From: Thermococcus sp.
GTDB lineage: Archaea > Methanobacteriota_B > Thermococci > Thermococcales > Thermococcaceae
DNA: 5,671 bases
Direction of reading: 5' to 3'
NCBI GenBank assembly: GCA_011050175.1
Contig: DRGF01000079.1
Coordinates: 1-5,671, forward strand
Shown: positions 1 to 4,865 of the stretch, in pieces
Layout: every line of letters begins with the position of its first letter
Numbering within the stretch: position 1 is the first letter of the stretch
Position numbers and translations under genes: made by a program
Notes under the pieces: model-generated
Seen by the model: the letters and a program-made list of their open reading frames with translations, nothing else
Databases searched by the model: none
Told to the model about the DNA's origin: nothing

Positions 1-1
1 A

Positions 2-478
2 AACGGTTTCAGGGACAAAGCCTTCTCTGGCACATACCAGTCCTACAAGTGCGCCCTCTTCGTTTATCTCCACCGTGCTCTTGGGGAGCCCTTGGAAGGA
101 AATGACGTTTACGTCAGATGTCTTGAAATCCTGAGTGCGCTCCAGTCAGGGAGCGGCGGAATTGTCACCGGCTATGTTGTTGAAGAGGGAATAATAACCC
201 CCATCGGCGACCCAAACACCGAAACGACGGCGATGACTGTCATCGGGCTGTTTTCAGACATAGAACACCATGCCGTCGTATGCCACCAGGACTTTGTTCG
301 CCCACTTTTTCCTCACGTACTCGGTCAGCTGGAGGAACGGCAGGTTCTTGTGGGAAATGTGACTGAGAGCGGTCCTCTCGGCGAGCTTGAGGCCCATCTC
401 CGCCGCCTCGTCGACGTTGTTGTGGTAAGGGTCGTTAACGCCCGGGGGATAAGTCGCGTCGACTATCGTCAGCCTTAG
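2..478 (+). CDS. 3' end of an unrecognised protein gene (start lies left of the window)
   Basis: The frame is open from base 2 and reads as natural protein to about base 259, with Thermococcus-like codon use. I do not recognise the family. Visible features are an aromatic helix-like stretch (GTYQSYKCALFVYL), a glycine-rich turn (SGSGGIVTGY) and GDPNTETTAMTVIGL near the end. Alternating helices with Asn-Thr-Glu-Thr-Thr-Ala turns recall (alpha/alpha)-toroid proteins such as glycosidases or prenyltransferase-like repeats; this is only a resemblance. The first in-frame stop is TAG at 476-478, so the last 225 bases lie antisense to, and codon-aligned with, the neighbouring hydrolase gene. That tail is probably not conserved protein. 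Losing one T from the run at 251-254 would end the protein at the TAG at 261-263. A TTG at 92 is an internal leucine, not the start. CDS status is fairly safe; the 3' boundary is doubtful. Confidence 0.55.
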   Translation, partial: NGFRDKAFSGTYQSYKCALFVYLHRALGEPLEGNDVYVRCLEILSALQSGSGGIVTGYVVEEGIITPIGDPNTETTAMTVIGLFSDIEHHAVVCHQDFVRPLFPHVLGQLEERQVLVGNVTESGPLGELEAHLRRLVDVVVVRVVNARGISRVDYRQP

Positions 479-1003
479 GGGTGCCTTTTCCTCAAGGAAC
501 TCCCAAGTCTCTTCGGGGAGGCCTTTGGTATCGTAGAGCAGAGCGACGCTCTTTCCATCCTCCTCAATGAGGTAGCCGAGGGTCTCAATCTGGTGGTTCA
601 GGCGGAGCGCTGTGATTTTAAGGGTGTCTATTTCAACGGTGTCGCCGGGTTTTATCGTCCTCGGGCGGAGGTTCTTGGGCTCGTTGAGGATTAGGGCATC
701 CGCTTGCCCCTCTGGCGCGTAGAGCGGGGTTTCTAAGGCCATCCAGCGGAGCTTGTAGAGGCCGTAGATGTGGTCGTGGTGCCAGTGGGTCAGGAAAATC
801 GCTTCAAGCGGGACGTTGAGGGCATCCCTTATGTCCGTCCCAACGTCGAAGAGGACGGCTCTCTTGTTCTCCGTGATTACGGCTACAGTTGAAGGTCTCC
901 TCTGGGCAAAGCCAAACTTCCTCGCCTCGGTACATGTTTGACAGGTGCAGAGGTGAGCAGGGGTTCCCTCGCTCCCACCGGTGCCGATGAAGTAGACTAT
1001 CAA
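254..1003 (-). CDS. PhnP-like metallo-beta-lactamase-fold phosphodiesterase/hydrolase
   Basis: A 249-residue MBL-fold hydrolase. Seen from a start at 1003: FIGTGGSEGTPAH opens the fold. A Cys-x-Cys-x2-Cys site (C19, C21, C24) follows. The core metal motif His-Trp-His-His-Asp-His is at 73-78, then H137 (LNH), D158 (LLYDTKG) and a C-terminal HISHKN with H215 and H218. The early Cys-x-Cys-x2-Cys is the structural zinc site typical of the PhnP branch, whose studied member cleaves phosphoribosyl 1,2-cyclic phosphate. No phosphonate genes lie nearby, so the substrate here is unknown; cyclic nucleotide or RNA phosphodiesters are equally open. It has no signal peptide and should be cytoplasmic. I chose the TTG at 1003 because AGGTGG (1009-1014) sits five bases before it and the protein then begins like its relatives. 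A GTG at 1012 would add three residues but would overlap that site. It diverges from the Mut7-C gene. Confidence 0.9.
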   Translation of the reverse strand: MIVYFIGTGGSEGTPAHLCTCQTCTEARKFGFAQRRPSTVAVITENKRAVLFDVGTDIRDALNVPLEAIFLTHWHHDHIYGLYKLRWMALETPLYAPEGQADALILNEPKNLRPRTIKPGDTVEIDTLKITALRLNHQIETLGYLIEEDGKSVALLYDTKGLPEETWEFLEEKAPLRLTIVDATYPPGVNDPYHNNVDEAAEMGLKLAERTALSHISHKNLPFLQLTEYVRKKWANKVLVAYDGMVFYV

Positions 1004-1008
1004 GCCAA

Positions 1009-1014
1009 CCACCT
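1009..1014 (-). promoter_or_regulatory. Ribosome binding site deciding a TTG start
   Basis: On the minus strand AGGTGG lies five bases upstream of TTG (1003-1001). The in-frame GTG at 1012-1010 lies inside this site and has no Shine-Dalgarno of its own, so TTG is the better start for the MBL-fold hydrolase. Confidence 0.6.
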
Positions 1015-1036
1015 ATTTTACGGCAGTGAAATAGTC

Positions 1037-1048
1037 CCCTTATAAGGG
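1037..1048. promoter_or_regulatory. Palindromic bidirectional TATA element (CCCTTATAAGGG)
   Basis: CCCTTATAAGGG is a perfect 12-base palindrome centred at 1042.5, in the 64-base gap between the divergent hydrolase and Mut7-C genes. Archaeal TATA boxes sit about 25-27 bases before the transcript start. Rightward this predicts a start at about 1068, exactly the Mut7-C ATG, which lacks a Shine-Dalgarno. Leftward it predicts about 1016, giving a 13-base leader that just contains AGGTGG. No clear purine-rich BRE is seen on either flank. The dual role is inferred from spacing. Confidence 0.55.
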
Positions 1049-1067
1049 TTGTCTCCAATTTTGGAAC

Positions 1068-1529
1068 ATGAAGTTCATCGCCGACATGATGCTCGGCCGG
1101 CTCGCGAGGTGGCTCAGGCTCTACGGCTACGACACGCTCTACGGCGTTAAGGACGACGACGAGATAATCGAAATTGCCAGGCGAGAGGGCAGGGTAATCC
1201 TCACCCGCGATTCCGGGCTCGCCGAGAGGGCGAAGAAGCTTGGCCTTGAGGTGATCCTGCTGGACTCAAACTCCCTTGAGGGGCAGGTTAGGGAGCTCAA
1301 GCGTTTCGGCGTTGAGTTGAAAGAGCTTTTCCCACCAAATGCCCGCTGTCCGAAGTGCAACGGACCCATAAGGCCCGTCTCGAAGGAGGAAGTCCGGGAC
1401 AAAGTTCCCTCTAAGGTCTACGAGAGCTACGACGAGTTCTACGTCTGCGAGGACTGCGGCCAGATTTACTGGCCCGGGAGGCAGTGGAAGGAAATGGTGA
1501 AAATCGATGAAAGGCTGAGGAGGGTTTAA
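1068..1529 (+). CDS. Mut7-C RNase domain protein (PIN-like fold plus zinc ribbon, DUF82)
   Basis: A 153-residue protein matching the whole Mut7-C family. The N-terminal signature ADMMLGRLARWLRLYGYD holds the acidic residue D6; LTRDSGL holds D48; acidic residues D29-D31 follow GVK. A C-terminal zinc ribbon is formed by RCPKCNG (C94, C97) and CEDCGQIYW (C127, C130), ending in the family's YWPGRQW. The family is named after the C-terminal domain of animal Mut-7 and is a PIN-like nuclease fold, so a metal-dependent ribonuclease acting on RNA in the cytoplasm is likely; the target is unknown. Length is typical of the stand-alone archaeal form. The ATG has no Shine-Dalgarno (the preceding bases read CCAATTTTGGAAC) and coincides with the transcript start predicted from the TATA at 1037-1048, so the mRNA is probably leaderless. 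mptE follows after 32 bases and may be co-transcribed. Confidence 0.9.
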   Translation: MKFIADMMLGRLARWLRLYGYDTLYGVKDDDEIIEIARREGRVILTRDSGLAERAKKLGLEVILLDSNSLEGQVRELKRFGVELKELFPPNARCPKCNGPIRPVSKEEVRDKVPSKVYESYDEFYVCEDCGQIYWPGRQWKEMVKIDERLRRV

Positions 1530-1532
1530 AAA
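1525..1532 (+). promoter_or_regulatory. Candidate TATA element for mptE
   Basis: TTTAAAAA overlaps the stop codon of the Mut7-C gene and lies about 33 bases before the mptE ATG, placing a transcript start near 1554-1556 at the GGTGAG ribosome site. No strong BRE is visible, so mptE may instead depend partly or wholly on the upstream promoter. Confidence 0.35.
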
Positions 1533-1552
1533 CTTCCACCCCAACCTTGTTT

Positions 1553-1558
1553 GGTGAG
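1553..1558 (+). promoter_or_regulatory. Ribosome binding site deciding the mptE start
   Basis: GGTGAG is followed three bases later by ATG at 1562. An in-frame TTG at 1547 lies upstream of this site and would add five residues (M-F-G-E-P) encoded partly by the ribosome site itself, so the ATG is preferred. Confidence 0.6.
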
Positions 1559-1561
1559 CCG

Positions 1562-2269
1562 ATGGAGTGGGAGGAGTGGAAGCCTTTCTACCTCCGCATC
1601 GTCCGGGAGATGGGGTATTCCATCGAGAAAGACCGCGAAGCCGCTCAGGTGCTGAGGGCGCTCCTTCTTGAGGGGGACGAGTACATCCTGAAGGAAGAGC
1701 TGGCCTCCGTTGTGGAGAAGAGGGCCTACGTCTTCGGCGCCGGCCCGAGCCTTGGGATAGCCCTTAGAGAGCACGACTTTTCAGACGGGACGCTGATAGC
1801 GGCCGACGGGGCGACCTCGGCACTCCTCGAAGCCGGGCTCGTGCCGGACATAATAGTCACCGACCTCGACGGCAGGGTTCCCGACATAAAGATTGCCAAC
1901 GACAGGGGAGCTTTTCTGGCGGTCCACGCCCACGGGGACAACATTGATAAGCTGACCGCCTATGTGCCGCTCTTCTCCAGAGTTCTGGGGACGACCCAGA
2001 CGGAGCCTCTGGACATCGTCTACAACTTCGGCGGCTTTACCGACGGCGACAGGGCCGCTTTTCTCGCTGAGAGGCTGGGCGCTATAGAGATAGTTTTGGT
2101 AGGCTTTGACTTTGGCAACACCGTGGGCCGGTGGAGCAAGCCTGGCCTTAAGGAACACTCCCCCGTGTGGGAGAGCAAGCGGAAGAAGTTCGCCTTTGCG
2201 AAGGAGCTCCTTGAGTGGTTAGAGAAGAATGGAAAAGCTAAAATCGAGTATTTCAGACCAAATCCCTGA
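1562..2269 (+). CDS. mptE: 6-hydroxymethyl-7,8-dihydropterin pyrophosphokinase, MptE type (DUF115)
   Basis: A 235-residue protein with the archaeal DUF115/COG1634 pattern. A helical N-terminus (MEWEEWKPFY) precedes GAGPSLG at 59-65, a nucleotide/pterin-site loop. AADGATSALLEAGLVPD (80-96) leads into the acidic TDLDG (100-104), then HAHGDN (122-127), NFGGFTDGDRA (155-165) and GFDFG (181-185). The family transfers pyrophosphate from ATP to 6-hydroxymethyl-7,8-dihydropterin, replacing bacterial FolK in archaea and feeding methanopterin or folate-type C1 carriers; Thermococcales lack methanogenesis, so a modified folate-like pterin is the likely end product. The start was set by the GGTGAG site. 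It lies 32 bases after the Mut7-C gene. Its last 17 bases overlap, tail to tail, the end of the leftward 275-codon gene. A T-rich stretch just downstream (about 2271-2297), inside the opposing gene, could end transcription. Confidence 0.88.
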   Translation: MEWEEWKPFYLRIVREMGYSIEKDREAAQVLRALLLEGDEYILKEELASVVEKRAYVFGAGPSLGIALREHDFSDGTLIAADGATSALLEAGLVPDIIVTDLDGRVPDIKIANDRGAFLAVHAHGDNIDKLTAYVPLFSRVLGTTQTEPLDIVYNFGGFTDGDRAAFLAERLGAIEIVLVGFDFGNTVGRWSKPGLKEHSPVWESKRKKFAFAKELLEWLEKNGKAKIEYFRPNP

Positions 2270-3080
2270 GTTTCTTCACCTTTCCAGCTTTTATCTCTAT
2301 ATAACCTCCCTTCTTGAGGAACCGGAGGACTTCCTCGATGGCCTTGGGGGAGTAGTTGATGACGAGGGTTCCCTTCTCGGTGGGTATCGAGATGGGTGAG
2401 GCCTTCACGAAGGCCCTGACAAGGTCTTCCTCCGGAACCTTCTCGTTGCCGAGGGACTTGAGTATTTCGCCTGAGAGAATCGAGCGGCCTATCAGCGCGA
2501 AGTAGACCTTGAGGAGGTAGTCCTCCGGGAAGTAGCGCGCCGCTATCTTGCCGAGGGTGTTTATCTTGCCTATGTCCAGCTCGAGTATCTCGAACTCGTA
2601 CTCCATGGTCAGGTCGGTGAAGGCGAACTGCTTGGCGATTTTTTCAGTGCTTTCGGGGTTGTGGACGAGGTTGAAGGGGAACTTGAACTCGAAGCGGAGC
2701 TTCGTGACGTCAACACCGTCTTTCAGCTTGATGACGCCGTCCTTGTAGTCTATGGCACCGTTCCTCGTGAGTTGGTCGAGGAGCTCGGCAACCCACGGCC
2801 CCTCCTGGAGGAGGGTCTCGAACCTCTCGCCGACCTTGATGTGCTCCAGTATGTGGTTGAGGCTCTCCCTGAACGAAACGAAGCCCTCCTTGAGGGCCTC
2901 CCTGTCGGCTCCCTCTATGACGTCTATCTGAGCACTTATCTCCTCGAGGGTTCCCTCGAGCAGGTATCCCACGAACGCCTCGTACCCAAGTCTCTCATTA
3001 AGCTCGAATTTGATACCTTCCCTCTTCAGGTCTTCGAGAAACGCTTTCTTAACAGCCTCACTCTTCGTCACGAACCTCAT
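2253..3080 (-). CDS. Conserved-looking hypothetical protein, 275 residues, possible winged-helix parts
   Basis: I do not recognise this protein. It is charged, soluble, and has no signal peptide or membrane segment. A helical N-terminus (about 1-95) is rich in Glu and Lys. Two stretches look like the last helix plus hairpin wing of winged-helix domains: 97-120 (VAELLDQLTRNGAIDYKDGVIKL) and 246-270 (KAIEEVLRFLKKGGYIEIKAGK). Between them lies a beta-rich part (126-170) with FEFKFPFNLVHNP and MEYEFEILELDIG. That would suit a transcription or RNA-related role but is inference only. The ATG at 3080 was chosen because GGTGAT stands three bases upstream and a TATA box fits it; the frame stays open 32 codons further, but that stretch covers the promoter region and encodes the Cys/Arg/Ser-rich sequence of a chance frame. 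It diverges from the LSm/mobB operon and overlaps mptE by 17 bases at the 3' end. Confidence 0.8.
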   Translation of the reverse strand: MRFVTKSEAVKKAFLEDLKREGIKFELNERLGYEAFVGYLLEGTLEEISAQIDVIEGADREALKEGFVSFRESLNHILEHIKVGERFETLLQEGPWVAELLDQLTRNGAIDYKDGVIKLKDGVDVTKLRFEFKFPFNLVHNPESTEKIAKQFAFTDLTMEYEFEILELDIGKINTLGKIAARYFPEDYLLKVYFALIGRSILSGEILKSLGNEKVPEEDLVRAFVKASPISIPTEKGTLVINYSPKAIEEVLRFLKKGGYIEIKAGKVKKLRDLV

Positions 3081-3083
3081 TCT

Positions 3084-3089
3084 ATCACC
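3084..3089 (-). promoter_or_regulatory. Ribosome binding site setting the start of the 275-residue protein
   Basis: On the minus strand GGTGAT precedes ATG (3080-3078) by three bases. It excludes the longer open frame reaching 3176, which has no comparable site. Confidence 0.6.
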
Positions 3090-3095
3090 GAACCG

Positions 3096-3108
3096 GAAAC
3101 GATTAAAA
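3096..3108 (+). promoter_or_regulatory. BRE/TATA promoter of the LSm-mobB operon
   Basis: GAAACGA (purine-rich, BRE-like) runs into TTAAAA at 3103-3108. The expected transcript start is about 3130-3132, leaving a leader of roughly 12 bases that consists almost only of the GGAGGTGA site. This is the best-formed promoter in the window. Confidence 0.55.
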
Positions 3109-3111
3109 GCC

Positions 3112-3117
3112 TTATAG
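3112..3117 (-). promoter_or_regulatory. TATA element for the leftward 275-residue protein
   Basis: On the minus strand an A-rich flank (CCAAAAACC, BRE-like) precedes CTATAA. The predicted start near 3089 leaves a nine-base leader beginning at GGTGAT. It lies only about nine bases from the TATA of the rightward operon, so the two initiation complexes would compete for space. Confidence 0.45.
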
Positions 3118-3130
3118 GTTTTTGGTTCCT

Positions 3131-3138
3131 GGAGGTGA
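3131..3138 (+). promoter_or_regulatory. Strong ribosome binding site of the LSm-like gene
   Basis: GGAGGTGA is a full match to the archaeal anti-Shine-Dalgarno and sits four bases before ATG 3143, ruling out the in-frame TTG at 3122. Confidence 0.75.
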
Positions 3139-3142
3139 GAGC

Positions 3143-3358
3143 ATGAGCGAGAAGCAGTACCTGCTAGACAAGACACTCGAGGCCTGGAAGGGAAAGAGGG
3201 TTGCCCTGGCCATTAGCAGCGAGCACTCATTCACCGGAATCCTGGATGACTTCGATGAGGAGGTCGTACTCCTTAGGGACGTTGTGGACATAGCCGGAAA
3301 CAGGGCCAAGGCTCTCATGGTGAAGATAGACGACCTCAACTGGATAATGCTCCTGTGA
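3143..3358 (+). CDS. Divergent LSm/Sm-like small protein
   Basis: A 71-residue protein with one LSm-type beta-barrel. A short N-terminal helix (YLLDKTLEAWKGK, 6-18) leads into the Sm1-like part VALAISSEHSFTGILDDFDEE, with the expected Gly32, Leu34 and Phe37-Asp38. The Sm2-like strands are ALMVKIDDLNWIML. Sm proteins form six- or seven-membered rings that bind U-rich RNA. Here the usual pocket residues are missing: the His-Met-Asn after the aspartate is E40-V41-V42, and the Sm2 Arg-Gly is K61-I62. Ring formation is therefore plausible, but classical oligo-U binding is doubtful. The gene has its own BRE/TATA and a strong ribosome site, and is followed nine bases later by the MobB-like gene, so the two are almost certainly one transcript. 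LSm assignment is likely; the function is open. Confidence 0.78.
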   Translation: MSEKQYLLDKTLEAWKGKRVALAISSEHSFTGILDDFDEEVVLLRDVVDIAGNRAKALMVKIDDLNWIMLL

Positions 3359-3367
3359 GGGTGGGGA

Positions 3368-4102
3368 ATGAGGAGCATCGCTTTTGTGGGCTTCAAGAAG
3401 AGCGGGAAGACCACCGTTGTGGAAGCGGTCGCAAGGGTCCTGAAAGAGCGCGGCTACAGTGTTGCGATAGCCAAGAGCATGCACGCCGACTTCGACAGGG
3501 AGGACAGCGACACTTGGCGCTTCTCAAAGGTCGCCGACGCCATCCTGGTAAGGGCGAACGACACGGATGCACTCCTGTTCAAATCCAAAGACATCAACGC
3601 GCTTTTTTCCATGGTTTCCGCCGATTTTCTCCTGCTAGAGGGATTCAAATCGATTCAGCACGTCCCCAAGGTCATCTGCGCGAGGAACGAGGAGGACGTG
3701 AGGGAGCTCAACGACGGTCTAGCGGTGGCTGTGAGCGGCGTCATAGCTTCAACCGGCGTTGATGGGGTCGAGGGGCTTCCGGTCATAGACGCTACCAGAG
3801 AGCCCGAGAGGCTCGCCGACCTCGTGGAGAAGAGGGCCTTCATGCTCCCCAACATAGACTGTCACATGTGCGGCCTCAACTGTGCCGAGATGGCCAGACT
3901 GATCGTCAGGGGCGAGAAGACCCTCAACGACTGCGCCGTCCTCAGCTCAAAGCCGAAGGTCACCGTCAGGATAGACGGACAGGTTCTTCCGATGAAGGAC
4001 TGGGTGCAAGAGCTGGTGGAGAAGACGATAAAGGGAATGCTCTCGGCGATGAAGGGCTACCGGGAGGGGAGAAGGATAGAAATAATCATAAGGGACGAGT
4101 GA
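3368..4102 (+). CDS. mobB: MobB-like P-loop GTPase with C-terminal cysteine cluster
   Basis: A 244-residue protein. The N-terminal part is MobB-like: Walker A GFKKSGKT at 8-15, DTWRF at 48-52 where MobB proteins carry the Asp-Thr motif, and LLLEGFK at 88-94, the MobB Walker B region. The linker to about 160 contains VPVID-like GLPVIDATREPERLADLV. The C-terminal 85 residues hold CHMCGLNC (C165, C168, C172) plus C189, a spacing that could bind an iron-sulfur cluster or zinc, followed by VRIDGQVLPMKDWVQELV. Bacterial MobB helps add a nucleotide to molybdopterin. Classical Thermococcales tungsten aldehyde oxidoreductases use a bis-pterin without nucleotide, so the client may be a formate dehydrogenase-type enzyme or something else. 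GGTG at 3360-3363 serves the ATG. It is co-transcribed with the LSm-like gene and ends two bases from the stop of the JAMM gene. Confidence 0.83.
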   Translation: MRSIAFVGFKKSGKTTVVEAVARVLKERGYSVAIAKSMHADFDREDSDTWRFSKVADAILVRANDTDALLFKSKDINALFSMVSADFLLLEGFKSIQHVPKVICARNEEDVRELNDGLAVAVSGVIASTGVDGVEGLPVIDATREPERLADLVEKRAFMLPNIDCHMCGLNCAEMARLIVRGEKTLNDCAVLSSKPKVTVRIDGQVLPMKDWVQELVEKTIKGMLSAMKGYREGRRIEIIIRDE

Positions 4103-4104
4103 GG

Positions 4105-4503
4105 TCAGACGACCTCGACCTCCACCTCTCTAACTTTCTCCCCCTCAAGCACAAAAGCCCCGTGGTTTCCTTTATCGTCAACTATCAGCCACACAACCGG
4201 CCAGAGCTCCATGCCCTCTAAGTCCCTCCCGCTCGGCCTCGGCGGGCACTTCAGGTGGGAGTGAAAGATTCCAACGACCTCAAGGCCACGCTCTTCAGCA
4301 TCATCGATGGCCTTCACCATCTCGAGCGGCTCCATCTCAAAGGCAGTGGGTGAGTTCAGTCTGTTCTGGACAAAGCGAATTTCTTTGACTGTGAATGCAT
4401 CTCCTTCCCGCCCCCCAAAGAGGAAGCCGCATATCTCGACTCCAGATTTCCTTGCCACATTTATAATTCGGCTTAACTCCCCCTGTCGAATCGTCAACTT
4501 CAT
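4105..4503 (-). CDS. JAMM/MPN+ metalloprotease (possible SAMP deconjugase)
   Basis: A 132-residue single-domain protein with the full JAMM zinc signature: Glu23 in GVEICGFLFGG, His81 and His83 in FHSHLKCPP, Ser91 and Asp94 in PSGRD, matching E...HxH-x7-S-x2-D. The length equals archaeal stand-alone JAMM enzymes, some of which (Haloferax and Pyrococcus examples) cut isopeptide or linear bonds after ubiquitin-like SAMP/MoaD proteins. All metal and catalytic residues are present, so it should be active; the substrate is inferred. The start ATG at 4503 begins the canonical first strand (MKLTIRQGEL). There is no ribosome site, but a TATA 27 bases upstream predicts a leaderless mRNA. The frame is open 27 codons further upstream, but that would read through the promoter. 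It is convergent with the MobB-like gene and divergent from the first 49-residue protein. Confidence 0.9.
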   Translation of the reverse strand: MKLTIRQGELSRIINVARKSGVEICGFLFGGREGDAFTVKEIRFVQNRLNSPTAFEMEPLEMVKAIDDAEERGLEVVGIFHSHLKCPPRPSGRDLEGMELWPVVWLIVDDKGNHGAFVLEGEKVREVEVEVV

Positions 4504-4525
4504 GTCCCAAGATATACCCGTTAGG

Positions 4526-4533
4526 CTTATAAA
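4526..4533. promoter_or_regulatory. Shared TATA element between JAMM gene and 49-residue protein gene
   Basis: CTTATAAA (minus strand TTTATAAG) is the only good TATA in the 64 bases between the two start codons. Leftward it puts the transcript start at about 4503, the JAMM ATG itself. Rightward it puts it at about 4556-4557, just before GTGATGAT and the ATG at 4568. The minus-strand reading is the closer match to the Thermococcus consensus. Confidence 0.5.
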
Positions 4534-4567
4534 CGTTGGACAGGTGATGAGCCTCTGTGATGATAAA

Positions 4568-4717
4568 ATGAAATGGGCCCTCACCCTGCACGGTGGGGAA
4601 AAGCACGGCGAAACTATTATAATTAGCGCCGACAGCGCCGATGAAGCCAGAAGGATGGCAGTAAGGGAAATGAAGCGGAACGACGCAAGGGTCTTCGAGC
4701 TCGAAAAGCTTGAGTGA
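4568..4717 (+). CDS. 49-residue small protein, member A of a paralogous pair
   Basis: A small protein of unknown function. Predicted order from the sequence: strand (WALTLHG), turn, strand (ETIIISAD), helix (SADEARRMAVREMKR), strand (ARVFELEKLE), suggesting a beta-beta-alpha-beta unit. It aligns without gaps to the 49-residue protein at 4915-5064: 11 of 49 positions match, nine of them within residues 27-46 (A27, A31, E34-M35-K36, A40-R41, E44, E46). This supports real coding and common descent. I chose ATG 4568 because GTGAT (4557-4561) lies six bases upstream and the predicted transcript begins there; an in-frame ATG at 4547 would add seven residues but lies upstream of that start. The frame is open leftward through the JAMM gene, which is antisense shadow. 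It is followed by a T-rich tract and a 197-base AT-rich gap. Confidence 0.7.
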   Translation: MKWALTLHGGEKHGETIIISADSADEARRMAVREMKRNDARVFELEKLE

Positions 4718-4728
4718 ATTCTGTGTGG

Positions 4729-4752
4729 TTTTTCTCTCTCCTCTTATTCCCC
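4729..4752 (+). terminator. Pyrimidine/T-rich termination tract after the first 49-residue gene
   Basis: Five Ts followed by an uninterrupted run of T and C starts 12 bases after the stop codon. Archaeal RNA polymerase releases at such U-rich tracts without needing a hairpin; none is seen. Confidence 0.4.
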
Positions 4753-4855
4753 TCACTTCAATGCTCCTATGTGGACACTTTGTGAATAATTAACATCAAT
4801 GTTCATTTTTGGCTGTGGTTTTTTGTCTATTGGTGTCATAAACTGTACAACAATG

Positions 4856-4865
4856 TTTTTAAAAA
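4856..4865 (+). promoter_or_regulatory. TATA element for the second 49-residue protein
   Basis: TTTTTAAAAA is centred 54 bases before ATG 4915, predicting a transcript start near 4886 and a leader of about 28 bases. This is longer than the other leaders here. The leader can fold CACCC (4885-4889) with GGGTG (4899-4903), next to the ribosome site. Confidence 0.45.

Noticed and set aside
1781..2158. 125-codon minus-strand frame inside mptE
   Set aside because: Codon-shadow of a recognised conserved gene with no family signal of its own.
3081..3176. 32-codon N-terminal extension of the 275-residue protein
   Set aside because: It reads through the divergent promoter region and into the LSm gene, and the ATG at 3080 has GGTGAT just upstream.
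3355..3762. Plus-strand frame overlapping mobB, Arg/Gly/Gln-rich
   Set aside because: Low-complexity composition typical of a shifted frame in GC-rich archaeal DNA; mobB motifs lie in the other frame.
4544..4563. Two GTGATGA sequences resembling box C of C/D guide RNAs
   Set aside because: They are only six bases apart, no CTGA box D is suitably placed, and the second is better explained as the ribosome site of the ATG at 4568.
4307..4567. Leftward extension of the first small protein's frame to a 136-codon frame
   Set aside because: It lies antisense to the JAMM gene, whose complete motif set proves the other strand codes, and it would cross the promoter.
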